Source of the DNA: Lunularia cruciata
Taxonomy: Eukaryota > Streptophyta > Marchantiopsida > Lunulariales > Lunulariaceae
DNA: 64,000 bases
Assembly: GCA_948567375.1 (NCBI GenBank)
Contig: OX419759.1
Coordinates: forward strand, 35,317,493 to 35,381,492
Reading direction: 5' to 3'
The notes below the pieces were generated by a model, which ran no database searches, was not told where the DNA came from, and was given only the letters and a program-made list of their open reading frames with translations. How positions within the stretch are numbered: the first letter of the stretch is position 1; each line of letters starts with the position of its first letter. Shown here in pieces: positions 46,601-60,844 of this stretch. The translations under genes were made by a program, and so were the position numbers.

Positions 46601-49600
46601 CTAGATAATATGCCTAGCTATTGGTATTACATTACGTTCCACTTTAATTTAAGTAGATGGTAGGGCTTTAGAGAAATCTAAAAAAACCATAAAAATTAAA
46701 GAATTCATTTAACCAGAGATTAATTAAAACTAACACTCCCACTTCATGAGAGTTTAGGACAATTCCCATTTCTATTGCATCTTTTATGTGTTTATCGTTA
46801 GGGAGTGCTTTGGTAAACACATTTGTTGCCATCTCTTGCGTAGGATAGTAAACTAACTTCACAACATTCTACTTTTCTTTCTCTTCTACAAATCACTTCT
46901 ACAAATCTTCTTCTAATCTCAATGTGCTTTGTCCTTGGATGACATACATGATTTTTGCTGAGGCCATACTTTTTGTATTGTCACAATACACTTTAGTAGG
47001 ACTTTCCTACTCAAACCCCAACTCCTTAAGAAATCTCTTGTTCCAAATGACTTCTTGAGTAGCATTTTAGGTAGCCATAAATTCTGCCTCAATAGTAGAC
47101 AGTGCAACATATGTTTGTTGTTTACTATGCAAGCGGATTGATCCACAATTGAGCATGATTACATATCCACCAATTGAATTTTTTTAATCTATGTCATCTC
47201 CCCAACTAGCATTTGTATGTGCTTCAAGAGTAGGAGCAAATATGTTACCTTGCTTTTTATACTCCAAGAATGCATCTTGAGTACACTTTAAGTACTTGAA
47301 TACACTCTTTATACCTTTCTAATGTGCTTGTGTAGGATTGCTAGTATATCTAGCTAGTGCTCCCACTACGTAGCATATATCTAGTCTTGTATAGACCATG
47401 ATAAACATCAGAGAACAAATAGCACTCTGATACAACATTTTGTCACAATGATTCACCTACCAATCTATGTTTCTACTATGCTTCCACCCTAGATCAAGAG
47501 GTATTGAGACAAGATTTGCCTCTATCATCTGATACTTAGCTAGTATAGATTCTCACATATTGTGGTTGACTGATTTGGATTGATCTTGATTTCTCGTCTG
47601 TGCTCACTTTGATTACCAAGACAAGTTTTACAAGACCAAGGATAGTCATCTCAAAAATAGAGCACAAAAGATCTGTCACTCCAATGATAGATCCACTTTT
47701 CCCCAACAATAATAGATCATCTACATTTACAACTTTGTATACATCATCTTTCGTATACACAGACGAGCATATCAAAATCTGCTCGTCTGAAATCCTGCTC
47801 TCTCAAGTATGAGTCCAGTTTCTCATAATAGGCTCTATGAGCTTGCTTCAGACCATATAAAGCCTTCTTAAGCAAGCATACTTTTCCTTTGTAGATAGAC
47901 TCTCTTTTCCTTTGTCTTCAGTATATCTATATGGAACATCCATGTAGATAGACTCTCTCAAATCTCCATTGAGAAAGGTTGTTTTTGCATCTAGCTGCTC
48001 CACTTCCCAATCTCTCTCTGTTGCAAGAGGTAAAAGCATGAGAATAGATCCATACTTGGCAACAAGTTCAAAAGTCTCAGAATAATCTATTGATGCTTTC
48101 TAATTGAGACCCTTTGCAACAAGTCTTGCCTTGTACTTCAAGATCTCATTCTTAGCTCTACGTTTTACCCTAAAAACGTATTTACTGTCAATTGCTTTCC
48201 TACCTGGTGGTAGTACCCATGTATCATTAGTTTGAACAGACTTCTTCTATTTTGCTGTAGCCATCTCCCATTGACTTGAATTTGGTCTGAGCATATGCTT
48301 GTTGTAAAGTGTCTAGATCACAATCTTCATGACAAATTTTAGATTCATCTAACATCTCTTTTGATAGAAAGCCAAGTCTGTCAATAGGTTTTCTATCCCT
48401 CTATGATCTTCTTGGCTCTGTGACGAGAAGTTTCATGTCATCTCTTGATATCTTTGAAATCTCACTTAGTGATTCTGCATCTGCAGTATGCCTCTGAAGT
48501 ATCAAAATTAGAAACCATAGTTTGTTTAGGCCTTCTTTTGTACACCTTCTAACTCTTCTTTGGTGAACCATTAGCTTATGGTAGAAATTGCTCTTCTGAT
48601 GATTGATCTAAAGAACTGACTCTACAACTTGGGAAGCTAGATTGATCAGGCTGATCAAACTGATCAGCTTGCTTCTGTAACTCATCATTATTCTCACTCC
48701 AAGTCTCCAATTCATCAAAGAGTACATCTCTACTTTTGACGATCTGTCCACGCTTAGAATTGTGTGAAAGATATCCTTTCAGTCCCTCTTCATATCCTAC
48801 AAAAAGCATTTTCTCAACCTTCTTTTTGAACTTCCACCTTTGCTCCTTAAGAATATGAACATAGGCAGGACATCCAAAAACTTTCAAAGCTAAAATATTA
48901 GGTATCTCCAACATTCTTTAGGAATTTTTCCTTGCAATGCCATGGTACCACTGATATTTCTAAGAAAATTTGTAGTGCTAATAGCAGCACCCCAAAACTT
49001 TCTCTCCAGCTTGGCATGTTGGAGCATTGCCAATGCTTTGTCCACCAACATCCTATTCAACTTTTTTGCAACTCCATTATGTGTAGGACTGTCTTTGGCA
49101 GTACAGTCAAGGAGAATTTCTTTCTCAGATAGAAAAGAGAGAAATCCTCATTCTTGTACTTTATGCCTGCATTTTTCTCAATCGCTTGACTTTCCTCCCA
49201 ATCTGTGACTCATTCATGGCTACAAACTTTTGGAATTTTTGTAGCACTTCATCCTTGCTTTTCATGAGATAGATAAAGCTCTTTCTATTGTAATCATCCA
49301 CAAAGGAAATATAGTAGGCTGCTCCACTCAATGACTTCTCAATCATGTATCCCCATACATCAAAATGTATGACATCTAGAAGACCAGAAGCTCTAGATGA
49401 AAATTTCATGGGGATAGGAGCTTTGTGTGTCTTACCTTCTGCACACCCAATGCAAAATTCAATTTTTCCTTTGGGATCTAGTTTCAACCCCTCCACTACC
49501 TTCTTTATAGCATGTAGATTTTTCTCTAACAAGAGCCTTGACCTCAAATGCAAAAGATGGACATCATTTTTGGTTTCTACTACCATTGTAGAATCAAAAA

Positions 49601-52600
49601 AATCAGCTTCCATCAACTTCAACATATTTCCTTTGGCAGTACCATACCCAAGGACCAGCCCTCCATTCTTCAAAGTGCATTGATTTTGTTACTCTAACAC
49701 AGAACATCCACTCCATGCTCCAAGAGCATGGAGTTGATGTACTGATATCAAGTTCTTGGTGTAATTGCAAACATAGAGCACATTTTCCAAATAGCTCTTA
49801 CAAGAACTTGTATTAGATCTTCCTGTAAAGGAAATAGGAACTTTGTTAGTTCTTGACACTAGATTCAGAATCCCAGGTCCACAACAAAAACTCTTGGGAA
49901 TCTCCAAAGGTTGAAGAGTTGAGAACTTCTCCTTTTGGTAACAGATATGAGAGGTGGCTTAAGAATCCAAGAACCATCCAAAACAGTTTGAGGACAATTG
50001 TGATTTTTCCAACATTCCACAATCTAGTTCTTCTATTGAGTAACCTTCCTCATCACTTTCTATCTCATAGCCCTCCTCTATGTTGAAAATTGAACTCCTA
50101 GACTTTTGATATTTTATTGGTTGAGGTCTCTTGCCTGCCTTCTTCAACTCTCATTCTCTCCTTTCCCCTTTGTTGGGACATAAAGGTGCAATATGACCTT
50201 TCTCATGACAGAAATAACAAGTTTTGTCAACAACAATACTAACTCCTTTCCCAAATTTACTCACTCTTCTATATGGCACTCTTCTTGCTTGAGAAGAAGC
50301 ATTGAATAGAGCAGCATCTCCCAGCTCACTTAACTTCAGCTCTTTGTCTCTGGTAAACACCAACAATTTGTTTATCACATAATCCCATGTGACAACTTCA
50401 ATAGGTAAAACTTTTAGACCTTCAAGGACATAGTGATAACTTTGAAGGGAGAGTCCCTAAGAGATGTTGATCTCATATTTTTCTATAAGTACAACCCCAT
50501 CCTCTTTGAGTCTCTTGAAGATTTTCTGCAATTTTGACAAATGTAGGATGAAATCATCACCATCTTGCAATTTCATGTTCCACCCATTGCATCCCATTTT
50601 TTATTGAACTCTCCAACTTCTCAACAAAGTAACAATTCTTGAGTTTTTGCCAAATCTCCCAACTCCAACATAAGTGTGTACTAGGTCTCTGATTAGCTTT
50701 TGCATAGCTCTAAGCAAAAACTTCCTAATAGTAGAGTGTTTGACTCTCTTCTCCTTGTTGGACTCTAGCTCATCTATATCATGAGTTTTCAATGCCAAGT
50801 CTAAACAATCATAATTGCCTAAGATAGACTTCACATCCAAAGCCCGGGATCTATAGTTAGTGTTTCCCGAGCTCTGATACGATGTTAGTTTTAGTTAACC
50901 TCTAGTTTAGGTAATTCTTTAATTTTTATGGTTTTGTTAGATTCCTCTAAAGCTCTACCATCTATTTGGGGTAAAGTGGGGCGTAGCCACAATTAGGGCT
51001 GTGCAAAACAGCCTTCTAGGGTTTGCTGATGTGTATATATGAGTGTTTCTTGTATTTGTTTGAGTTAGTTCTTCCACAAGGTGATTCACAACACCAACAC
51101 CTTGCATTTTGTGAAATTCTGAGCTATTTAACCTCATTTCAGGTGTGTTCTATGTTATTTCAGTGTTGGGTGTTAGTAAGGCTACGTGAGTGAACTTCAG
51201 TGTGTTTTCTTTGAGCTCTGATACACGAGAGAGGTCAAATATTGTCGTGTGTTATTGATATTTGATACATCAAATGTTAAAATGACTGAAGGACTTCCTA
51301 TTTCAAGGAGTAGAAACAATAGTTCTCATCAGGTTATGGCCCATAGTCACCCATAGTTGATGGAGAACTCCAAGAGATAGAGAGACCGGGAAAAACTAAC
51401 ACATTATCTTTTTTCTAGCACGTAACACGATGCACATAGTTCTCATAAGAGCATTCACCTGAAATCAGAAATGAGGAGGAGGACTATGCTATCCAAGAGG
51501 AGAAGCAAAAGAAGAGTACAGATGCCCGAGTGATGCATGCACTCAAGCTAGTTCGCATTCATACTTCTGCAATCACGGCCTTTGCAGCTATCGGACGCTA
51601 CATAACAACAGGCGATGAACAGGGGTTCTTGCGGTTTTATGATAATCGGCTAGGCCTTGTTGGCTGGCTTGAAGAGCTCAATGCAGGTAAGCAGCTACTT
51701 GACAAATTTCGTTGAGCTATACAAGATAATGTGCCATCGACGTTGAGACTGCTCATCTTGCCATGAATACACCTTACCTCTCCCCAAAGAATGTCCGATT
51801 GCAATTTGCAGGTGACTAGAAATATCCCACAGTATGACTGCAATTACTTGAACAAAACAGACACTTCCTTACCCGGAATATGCAACCGTAAATTCTTCGA
51901 TAGTTGACATTGACGTACTCGTCACAATTTGGAAGATATGAAGCCTTCACCAGAGAGCATGTCTAAAAGATGCTACTCAGCTAGTGGTAGATTGATGGAG
52001 TATTCTTCAGGAGATAGTTAGAGTTCTCATTCCGTACTCCGCCTATGTTCTTGAACAGGTGTGCTCACGTCAATATCCTTCTCCGCTCTCGAGAACAGGA
52101 TGGACTCTACTCAGTTAACTATTCACGTTCCTCCATTTGTTGTGGCCACGAAGAGTGCTTGCATAAGACTGATCCATGCTGGTCTTTTTGAAGAGCAACC
52201 AGGAACTTGGGTTTGTAAGGTGTGTTATAAGCTGCAACATCCCACTTGGCCTACATTCTGTACTAAGTTTTCAAACACGAAAGTTGGCCTGTGGCACCCA
52301 AAGAACTGGCTGATGGTAGCTACGGGTTTGTTGGCCATGCCAGGGAGAACAGGTAATGAAGCCCATGCCTGCCGTAGTTGGAGCGGTTGCAACTCATCCA
52401 TCCAAGCCTTACTTTGCCCTGGTTGGCAATCCATCGCTTGTCCAGGTAAGTTTGCCACTTCTGTTATGGCTTCCGGAATTTGGAGCTTAAGTCACGTAAC
52501 ATTGACACTTTTGTTGCTCAGCAGGTCCAGGATTACATGTCAAAAGGCGTTATCAAGGAGAGAGAGTTTCCAAAAAATCTGAAGGTAATCTTGTATCTTG

Positions 52601-55600
52601 CTGGTGCTAAAAAGCAACAACCCCACTCGTAACGTTTAAAACATGTATATTGCTGGCATGTATCTATAAGATAGCTTAACAGGGGATGCTAGCTGATGTA
52701 GTTCTCTTCGAGGTTCGGAGTGAATTATTGAATTCTATCTCTAATCACTCAGGCCACTGCAAAACGCTAAAACTTGTACGAAGCTGAAGCACCCTCAAAG
52801 GCATATAATACGATTGGACTAACTCCACTCTACGATATCCAGGGCTACTACGTCAAATTAGCCATGAGTCTAAACGTCTGTTTTATATGCTTGTTGTGGA
52901 CAGATATCATGTGTTCAGTATTCTCCACTTGGATCTCTCTTGGCTGTTGGCTTTTCAAATGGCGTTTTCAAGGTTCCTAAACCTTAATTGGATATCTTTG
53001 ATGGCGCACCGTTAATCTTCTCACTTCGAATGACTGAATCTGTTGCATAATTTCCAGTAATAACTGCCAATTGATGCTCGAGCTGAATCAACCTCCTCTT
53101 TGCACTCTAAATGTAAGCTCAGTCTTCAGCCGTTCAGGAGGAGCGAGCTACACATGCAAGTGGATCCTTCATGAATCAAATGTTAATCTTTGATCTGATG
53201 ATGTTGGGCCTGGCAGCTCCTGGCGGGTGATAGTCTCGTGGATCATCAAAGCTTCTCCTACACAAGGTCTCCCGTCACTCTGGCAAGTTACCAAGTAACA
53301 TCACACTCTAGATTATCCAATGTCTTTACTGTTCATTACATATATTCCTTCTTATGCCAACTGTACGTTGAGAATTCAAAATTGCCAGCTATCCAGCCCG
53401 CTCACGAATATAGCTTGTATAACTTGCTTCCATACCAAACTCAAACTTAAACCCTGGGTATCGTCTCTGGGGCATCGTTGGTCCTGGCCAAACGCGCGTA
53501 AGAACGTCGTCCAAGAAACCACACTGGTACTAGTCTACAGCCGAATTACTTGTAACAGAGTAACACTAGGGTTGATTTATCGTTCATATCCCTCTTGATC
53601 TTCACGAGTAATTTTATTGTTGCTCTGCTTAGGTGAAATTTGCAAGAGACGGCACGTACATTGCAACTGCAGACGACAGTTGCACGGTAGCCCTGCTTTA
53701 CAGCAAGCTTGTCAAGGTTGTCTCCTGCTTCAAAGAACTAAATGTTGCCAAAAGATCTTATAAAATTGGAGTCCAGCTCGAGCAAGTTATAACTTCCCCT
53801 TTGTTTAGACTGACTTCTATCCCCTTTGTTTAGACTGACTTCTATCTCGTCTGGATTGCTTATGGGGGACGATCAACAGCAATTTGTTATCTGCGTGATA
53901 CTACTAGTATCAGGCAGTCATTCGCTTTGATTACTCCATAAAATACTCAGCCTACCTTGCCTAATCCCCTCTTCATGTTCCCCAGTTCAGGTACCAAAGC
54001 GTATCGTGAACTGACCGCACTGATGCTACGTCTCTGCAGGTTGTTGTGGATATTAAAAAGACCCAATCGATCGTCCGAGATCTACCATCGCTTCATGTAT
54101 CTCTACTAGCTGTAAGTTTTTGACATAAAGATATGTTTCAAATCAAGAGAATGGAAGACTTGGTTGATAATCTCAATTGGTGAACAGCCCTGCTCAAGCT
54201 CTGTCAAACGTTGAACCATATTGTCTTTTCCCGCGGGATTGAACTTTCTTCAGGCAGACATAAGCACGTTTTAACAAGCAGTAAGTTCTGGACGGGTTAC
54301 AGGCAGATGAGAAGTGGGAGTGCGTTGGTAAATACAGGTCACATGCGAAAACCATAACTGGACTGATGTTTGCAGCTGGTGAGGGTGGAGCCAATCGATT
54401 GTTCTCCATGGGTCAAGTAAAATCTCCGAACTCAATACTTTGACCTCTGTGTGTATTGCAGATAACTATTGTAACTATTCTTAGGCGAAGCAAGATCTAA
54501 CGAACGAACCAATCAATCTGGCTAGATGAAGCCTAGTCTATGTAGCCGGAAGGGTTAAGATGCACAATCTTATTTGCAAAACTTGAACTATGCAGGATTG
54601 CATGATAATCGAGTACGATTTAAACAAATCGTTCGTGGACACAGGACTGAAAATCAGAGGATCGTGGCAACTCAATACTCTTGCTCTGCCAGCTTCCATA
54701 ATTACAACACTTACCTCTGGAGAGGTTAGTACAATGGGTTTCCTCTCTTTTGCATCCATATCCATTTTCTTGTAAGGATTTCAATGAGGATGGTACAAAA
54801 CTTTTAAATGTTGCCTATGTTCGAGCGTAAAGTAATAAGGAACCAAAGAAGTAACTGTTGACAACAGAGAAGAAAATTAGAACGTATGTCCCATAACAAT
54901 TCAAAGAGAACTGTTTGGGCAAGAATTATTGCTCATCGTAAGCGGAATACAACAACGAGATGTATCCTGTGGATTTAGCATGGCATCCCCGATACTTCTC
55001 CCAGTATTGTTTTGGGGAAAAGACCTGGGTCCGCAACGTGGACAGCAAAATGATTGCTGTGCACGTTGATGGCGACAAGCATTCTATAAACCTCTTCACA
55101 GATAATTAATATATTTGCTTGATTTGGATAGCCTGAGAACCTATAGCATCTACTATTGCTAGTTATATATGCTCTATGGTCTATATGCTTGTACCTATTC
55201 ACGCAGTACATATTAGTAGAAAGTACAGTCAAGCTTATCTAACGTAAGCAGAATTACAGAAACAGCTCCTAGCTCCATCTCCCTCTTTCTTACACACACA
55301 TCAGTAACAATAATGTGTGCAGTTGCAAGTTATTGTATGTGATGAGGGATTCAAAGTGCGAATTTACGATGGAGAGAGATTTCACAGTATCAAAACCTTT
55401 CTGGGGCCAGTTTTTGGGACGGCCATCCATAGACTTTGTTTGATCCGCGATCCGAGGACAAGTAAGGTACGAGATTTATCGTAACCCCGGGTTCCCATTT
55501 CACGCTTGATCACGAGTTGAAAGAGAAGAATCTTTCACGAATGTAAATCCATGCAGGAGCACCTTGTGTACTCGACCAAAGAGGAGGTGATTGGGCTCAT

Positions 55601-57565
55601 GACGTTTCCTTCGGAAGATAAATCTTATCTACAATGTATGGGAGTAGTAGCACATTCTGGTCCAATTTCGTGCTTGGAAGTCAGCTACGATTCGAAGTAT
55701 GTCATTACGTGTGGAGGCCAAGACAGGTATGTAAGAGAGTACATTGTGATGCTCGTTAAATGTTTCCTTATTTTATTTGGTAGTTCTTTCAAAACTCTCG
55801 ACCTAAGACAAAGGCAATTTGCATACCCTATGTCTCATTATCGGATAATCTTGCAGAAGAGTAGGTAACCACAGATTTCAGAGAAAACCTGTTGGAAATA
55901 CATATACGAATGGGGTCCTAACGAGACCTTCTGGTGTCCAATTGAATGCAAAAGTATCGTCTTGGTGTGGCGTATCAATCTCCCTGCATGGGACACATAT
56001 GCGGATATAGAAAAGAACCAAATTGGTGACTACCATGGGGTTGATGACGACACACTTCAGAAAGTCCGGAAGTATTTCTTTTTCTCGCAGCTACGAGAGA
56101 AGGTGAGATAAACCTTCATTTCCTCTGCAGATTGGTGCAGATGTCAGTGAGGCTTGGAGAAATGGGCGATCAAGCTTAAGCAAGAATCATATATGTCAAG
56201 CATTCCGTTGAATCTAGTAGTATCGAAACTGATATTTAAAACAGATCAGGATCTGTTCTAAGTAGCCTCTGCCCTAAATTCTGAACATGGACATCGAGAA
56301 CTGAACCGAACTTTTACCGTAAGTTTGAACAGGACGAAAATACAGTGGAGGAGCGAAACCTCGATCAAACCTTAGGAGTAGAACGGTTGCTGGAGTGTTA
56401 CAACGGACTTGGCGTCTACTTTTCAAAAAGTGATTTCGAAGGGATAAAGGATGAGATAAACAGACCATTGTAAAGACTTTCCTATTTATTCCTCGAATCC
56501 TCACCTCGTCAATTCTTCGCCATCTGATTTTCCAAACCAGGTCTGAAGTTTGCTCGGGCCGTCTATGCAGCTCTCGCAGAAAGGAACCAGATGCCAGACG
56601 AGTAACCTTCAATGACTTTTTCCAGACCTATATGGCTCACAAGCCCGTCCTTGAGTTTGACGAGATCATTATACAAGCCGCTCTGAACGTAAGATTCCAC
56701 CCACACATCACCACAGTCGCTGTTCCTTCCCCTTGAAAGCTGTATGTGTAAGATCATATTGGTGATTCCAGGAACTAGGTGCAGATCAAACAACAGGGAA
56801 GATACCGATAGAACTACTGATGACTACGCTGATGAATGAAGGCGAGGAACTTACCAGGTTGGTTACTCCATCGAACTAGGTTACGATTTTCCAGTACTAA
56901 GGTGCCTTCTTCTACTACGGTGCTGCTGCTTGGGATTTTGCTTGTGCTGTGATTATTAAGATATTTTATCTTAAACAAATTTTGTGACTGTAGTTAGCTT
57001 CCTTGGTTCGCCATCATGAGTAATTGTCGCTACATCCCTGTCATCCTCCTCCTCCCTAGAGATGACTATGCGGAACCTGACGCATGCACAAGGCTTATGG
57101 AAAGGTTCAGCAACGCGTGTATGCGTGTGCTTTCACAAGTTCATTTGCATGCGTCAGGTTCCTCATAAGTTACGCGGGTGTTGTGGGTGAAGAGTTTGTC
57201 GTGATTATTAAGCTAAAGAAAGAGCTGAAATCTGATGAGGCATTCACAGGAGGTCGTAATGATACGGAAGAATTCTAAGAATGAACTATTCGCTCCAATT
57301 AACACTTACATGTGGCTGGTTACCTCAGCAATCTCAGACTTGTTTTCGACTCCGTTTCGCTGACCTTTGTTGTACGCTGACGTACACGACCACGGATGTG
57401 TCCTGCAGGGAAGAACTGCAGGACTATGTTCTATCCTGTACAGAAGGAGAGCATGATTTGAAATCACTGCCAGAGACAGTAGATGGGCTATGGTTCTTTC
57501 GAGATCTTCTTAAGGGTGTACCCACTTCAGAAAAGACTGCACACACACTGCACTTCGACATTTAA
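43671..57565 (+). CDS. CFAP251: Cilia- and flagella-associated protein 251 (WDR66-like)
   Basis: Exons that are firm and in phase include 43671-43808, 43892-44017, an exon ending at 45560, 51469-51686, 52059-52210, 53633-53716, 54303-54416, 54596-54724, 55323-55466 and 55557-55726. Others to the stop at 57563-57565 are approximate. They encode WD40 blades collinear with CFAP251: [21 protein letters not shown] then [86 protein letters not shown] and [11 protein letters not shown] calmodulin/EF-hand-like C-terminus follows ([28 protein letters not shown]). CFAP251 belongs to the calmodulin- and spoke-associated complex of motile axonemes. The intron 45561-51468 is enlarged by a copia element. 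N-terminal exons are unplaced. The identity is well supported; the complete exon map is not. Confidence 0.85.
45672..46735 (-). repeat. Left LTR of the copia element, with an extra 620 bp
   Basis: On the minus strand it begins TGTTAGTTTTAATTAATC directly after the purine tract and ends TTCTCATCA. It matches the right copy over both ends, but about 620 bp (46019-46638) has no counterpart there. Plus-strand reading starts TGATGAGAAC. Confidence 0.8.
46736..46745 (-). other. Polypurine tract of the copia element
   Basis: Minus-strand GAAGTGGGAG lies immediately before the left LTR start TGTTAG, the position and form usual for plant copia elements. Confidence 0.75.
50871..50882 (-). other. Primer-binding site of the copia element
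   Basis: Minus-strand TCGTATCAGAGC differs at one base from TGGTATCAGAGC, complementary to the 3' end of initiator tRNA-Met. It abuts the right LTR with no gap. Confidence 0.8.
50883..51331 (+). repeat. Right LTR of the copia element, inverted relative to the left
   Basis: Begins TGTTAGTTTTAGTTAACC on the plus strand and ends TTCTCATCA. Similar to the left LTR only when one is reverse-complemented, at roughly four matches in five over aligned parts. Confidence 0.8.
53790..53842. repeat. Two tandem copies of a 26-bp unit in a CFAP251 intron
   Basis: CCCTTTGTTTAGACTGACTT followed by CTATC is repeated exactly, in the intron after the exon ending at 53716. Confidence 0.8.
57072..57162. repeat. 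Perfect 17-bp inverted repeat near the CFAP251 3' end
   Basis: GGAACCTGACGCATGCA at 57072-57088 is exactly complementary to 57146-57162, leaving a 57-nt loop. It lies upstream of the last recognised exon. Confidence 0.85.
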
Positions 57566-58259
57566 AGTGAGTCATCACATAAAGAGGACCAAAATTGAAA
57601 GAAGTAACATGCAATCCGCAACTGAGAGGTTGGAGGTATTAACTCCGTGAATCAGTCAACATGGATTGCCCCTAGGAGAGACAACAGTTAGACGTCACTG
57701 GCAATTCATTCATCGCTAGAGACGAGATTAGATCAGGATTAGATCAGGAGTATGTAATCGATACTTTTGACTACCACCCATGAACCGATTTCTGAAAATC
57801 CATTTTTGTGTGTTTCCTCGTAAGTGACCAGCGAGAACTATGTGACAACAGTATCCCAATTCCAACCAAAATGCATATTCTTCCAAGATTTGCGAAGAAA
57901 CTCCAGGAACAACGATTTCGAAAATATAGAGCTGCTTCCCTTTGGCATGATTAAGCGCCCGAAAAAGTTCTGACTGCTGCTATCCGTTGTTTCCCAGCGA
58001 GAATACACACACGAGACAAAATTTCCGTGGGCAATAAGGTGATTGAGCTCAAAACCCACTCAGACTTGGTCTACTTTCGACGCAGTCTGCTCCTACTTAA
58101 CACCGCGCTGAACGCTGGATAGGCCTCTCCATAACAATCTAGACATTTGTTTGGACGTTAAACACGGAGTTGACGCCCGTAACCTGGTTGCGGGGTGGTT
58201 TGCTTGCCATGGCCACCAACTTCAATCTAAATTCATCCAACTACTTCTACTTAACATCT
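57566..58259. other. Convergent 3' interval of CFAP251 and aspartate carbamoyltransferase
   Basis: About 700 bp with the two 3' untranslated regions. A perfect 12-bp tandem pair (GATTAGATCAGG) lies near 57728-57751. No gene recognised. Confidence 0.5.
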
Positions 58260-60571
<2,312 letters not shown>

Positions 60572-60787
60572 GTTATCCGCGTACAGGACTGCGTTGAATG
60601 TTACAGAACAGCAAATATTAACACCGACTATTGTGCTAGTATTCTTACCTTGACAGGAAAAATCTCGGAAAAAAAGATTTTCGCATCCATTAACCCATGA
60701 AATTGGCTGCCCACAACCATAAACCTACAGAGTTTTCGACATGTAACTAACAACATTGGCGGCTCAGTCGACAGTTCGTCTGCTATT

Positions 60788-60844
60788 GGCGCTCATTAGC
60801 GCCAGTAGCAAAACCAGGACGTAAAACAGAACGAAAAACCCTAA
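60788..60844. promoter_or_regulatory. E2F-like palindrome and telobox upstream of PYRB
   Basis: GGCGCT-CATT-AGCGCC at 60788-60803 is a perfect 6-bp palindrome containing TTGGCGC, close to the E2F consensus. AAACCCTAA (60836-60844) is a telobox. Both lie 217-273 bp upstream of the start codon, in a position suited to cell-cycle-linked expression, which is an inference. Confidence 0.4.

Larger units (their letters stand above)
45672..51331 (-). mobile_element. Ty1/copia LTR retrotransposon, degenerate, in a CFAP251 intron
   Basis: Minus-strand coding pieces appear in copia order from right to left. Gag starts near 50840 ([11 protein letters not shown]), with a CCHC zinc knuckle [14 protein letters not shown] near 50200. 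A gag-pre-integrase block containing [14 protein letters not shown] lies near 49430-49460. The integrase core follows (IHFDVWG, then FVDDYNRK). Reverse transcriptase includes [12 protein letters not shown] near 47980 and VNVDDLLLL near 47710, where the usual Tyr of YVDD is Asn. The RNase H end ([11 protein letters not shown]) is near 46820. The frame is broken by many stops and shifts, so no polyprotein can be made. A primer-binding site and a purine tract are visible. The two LTRs are inverted relative to each other. Inserted antisense to the host gene. Confidence 0.85.

Noticed and set aside
57838-58059. 73-codon minus-strand frame after PYRB
   Set aside because: Falls in the convergent 3' interval, downstream of the PYRB stop, with no recognisable motif.
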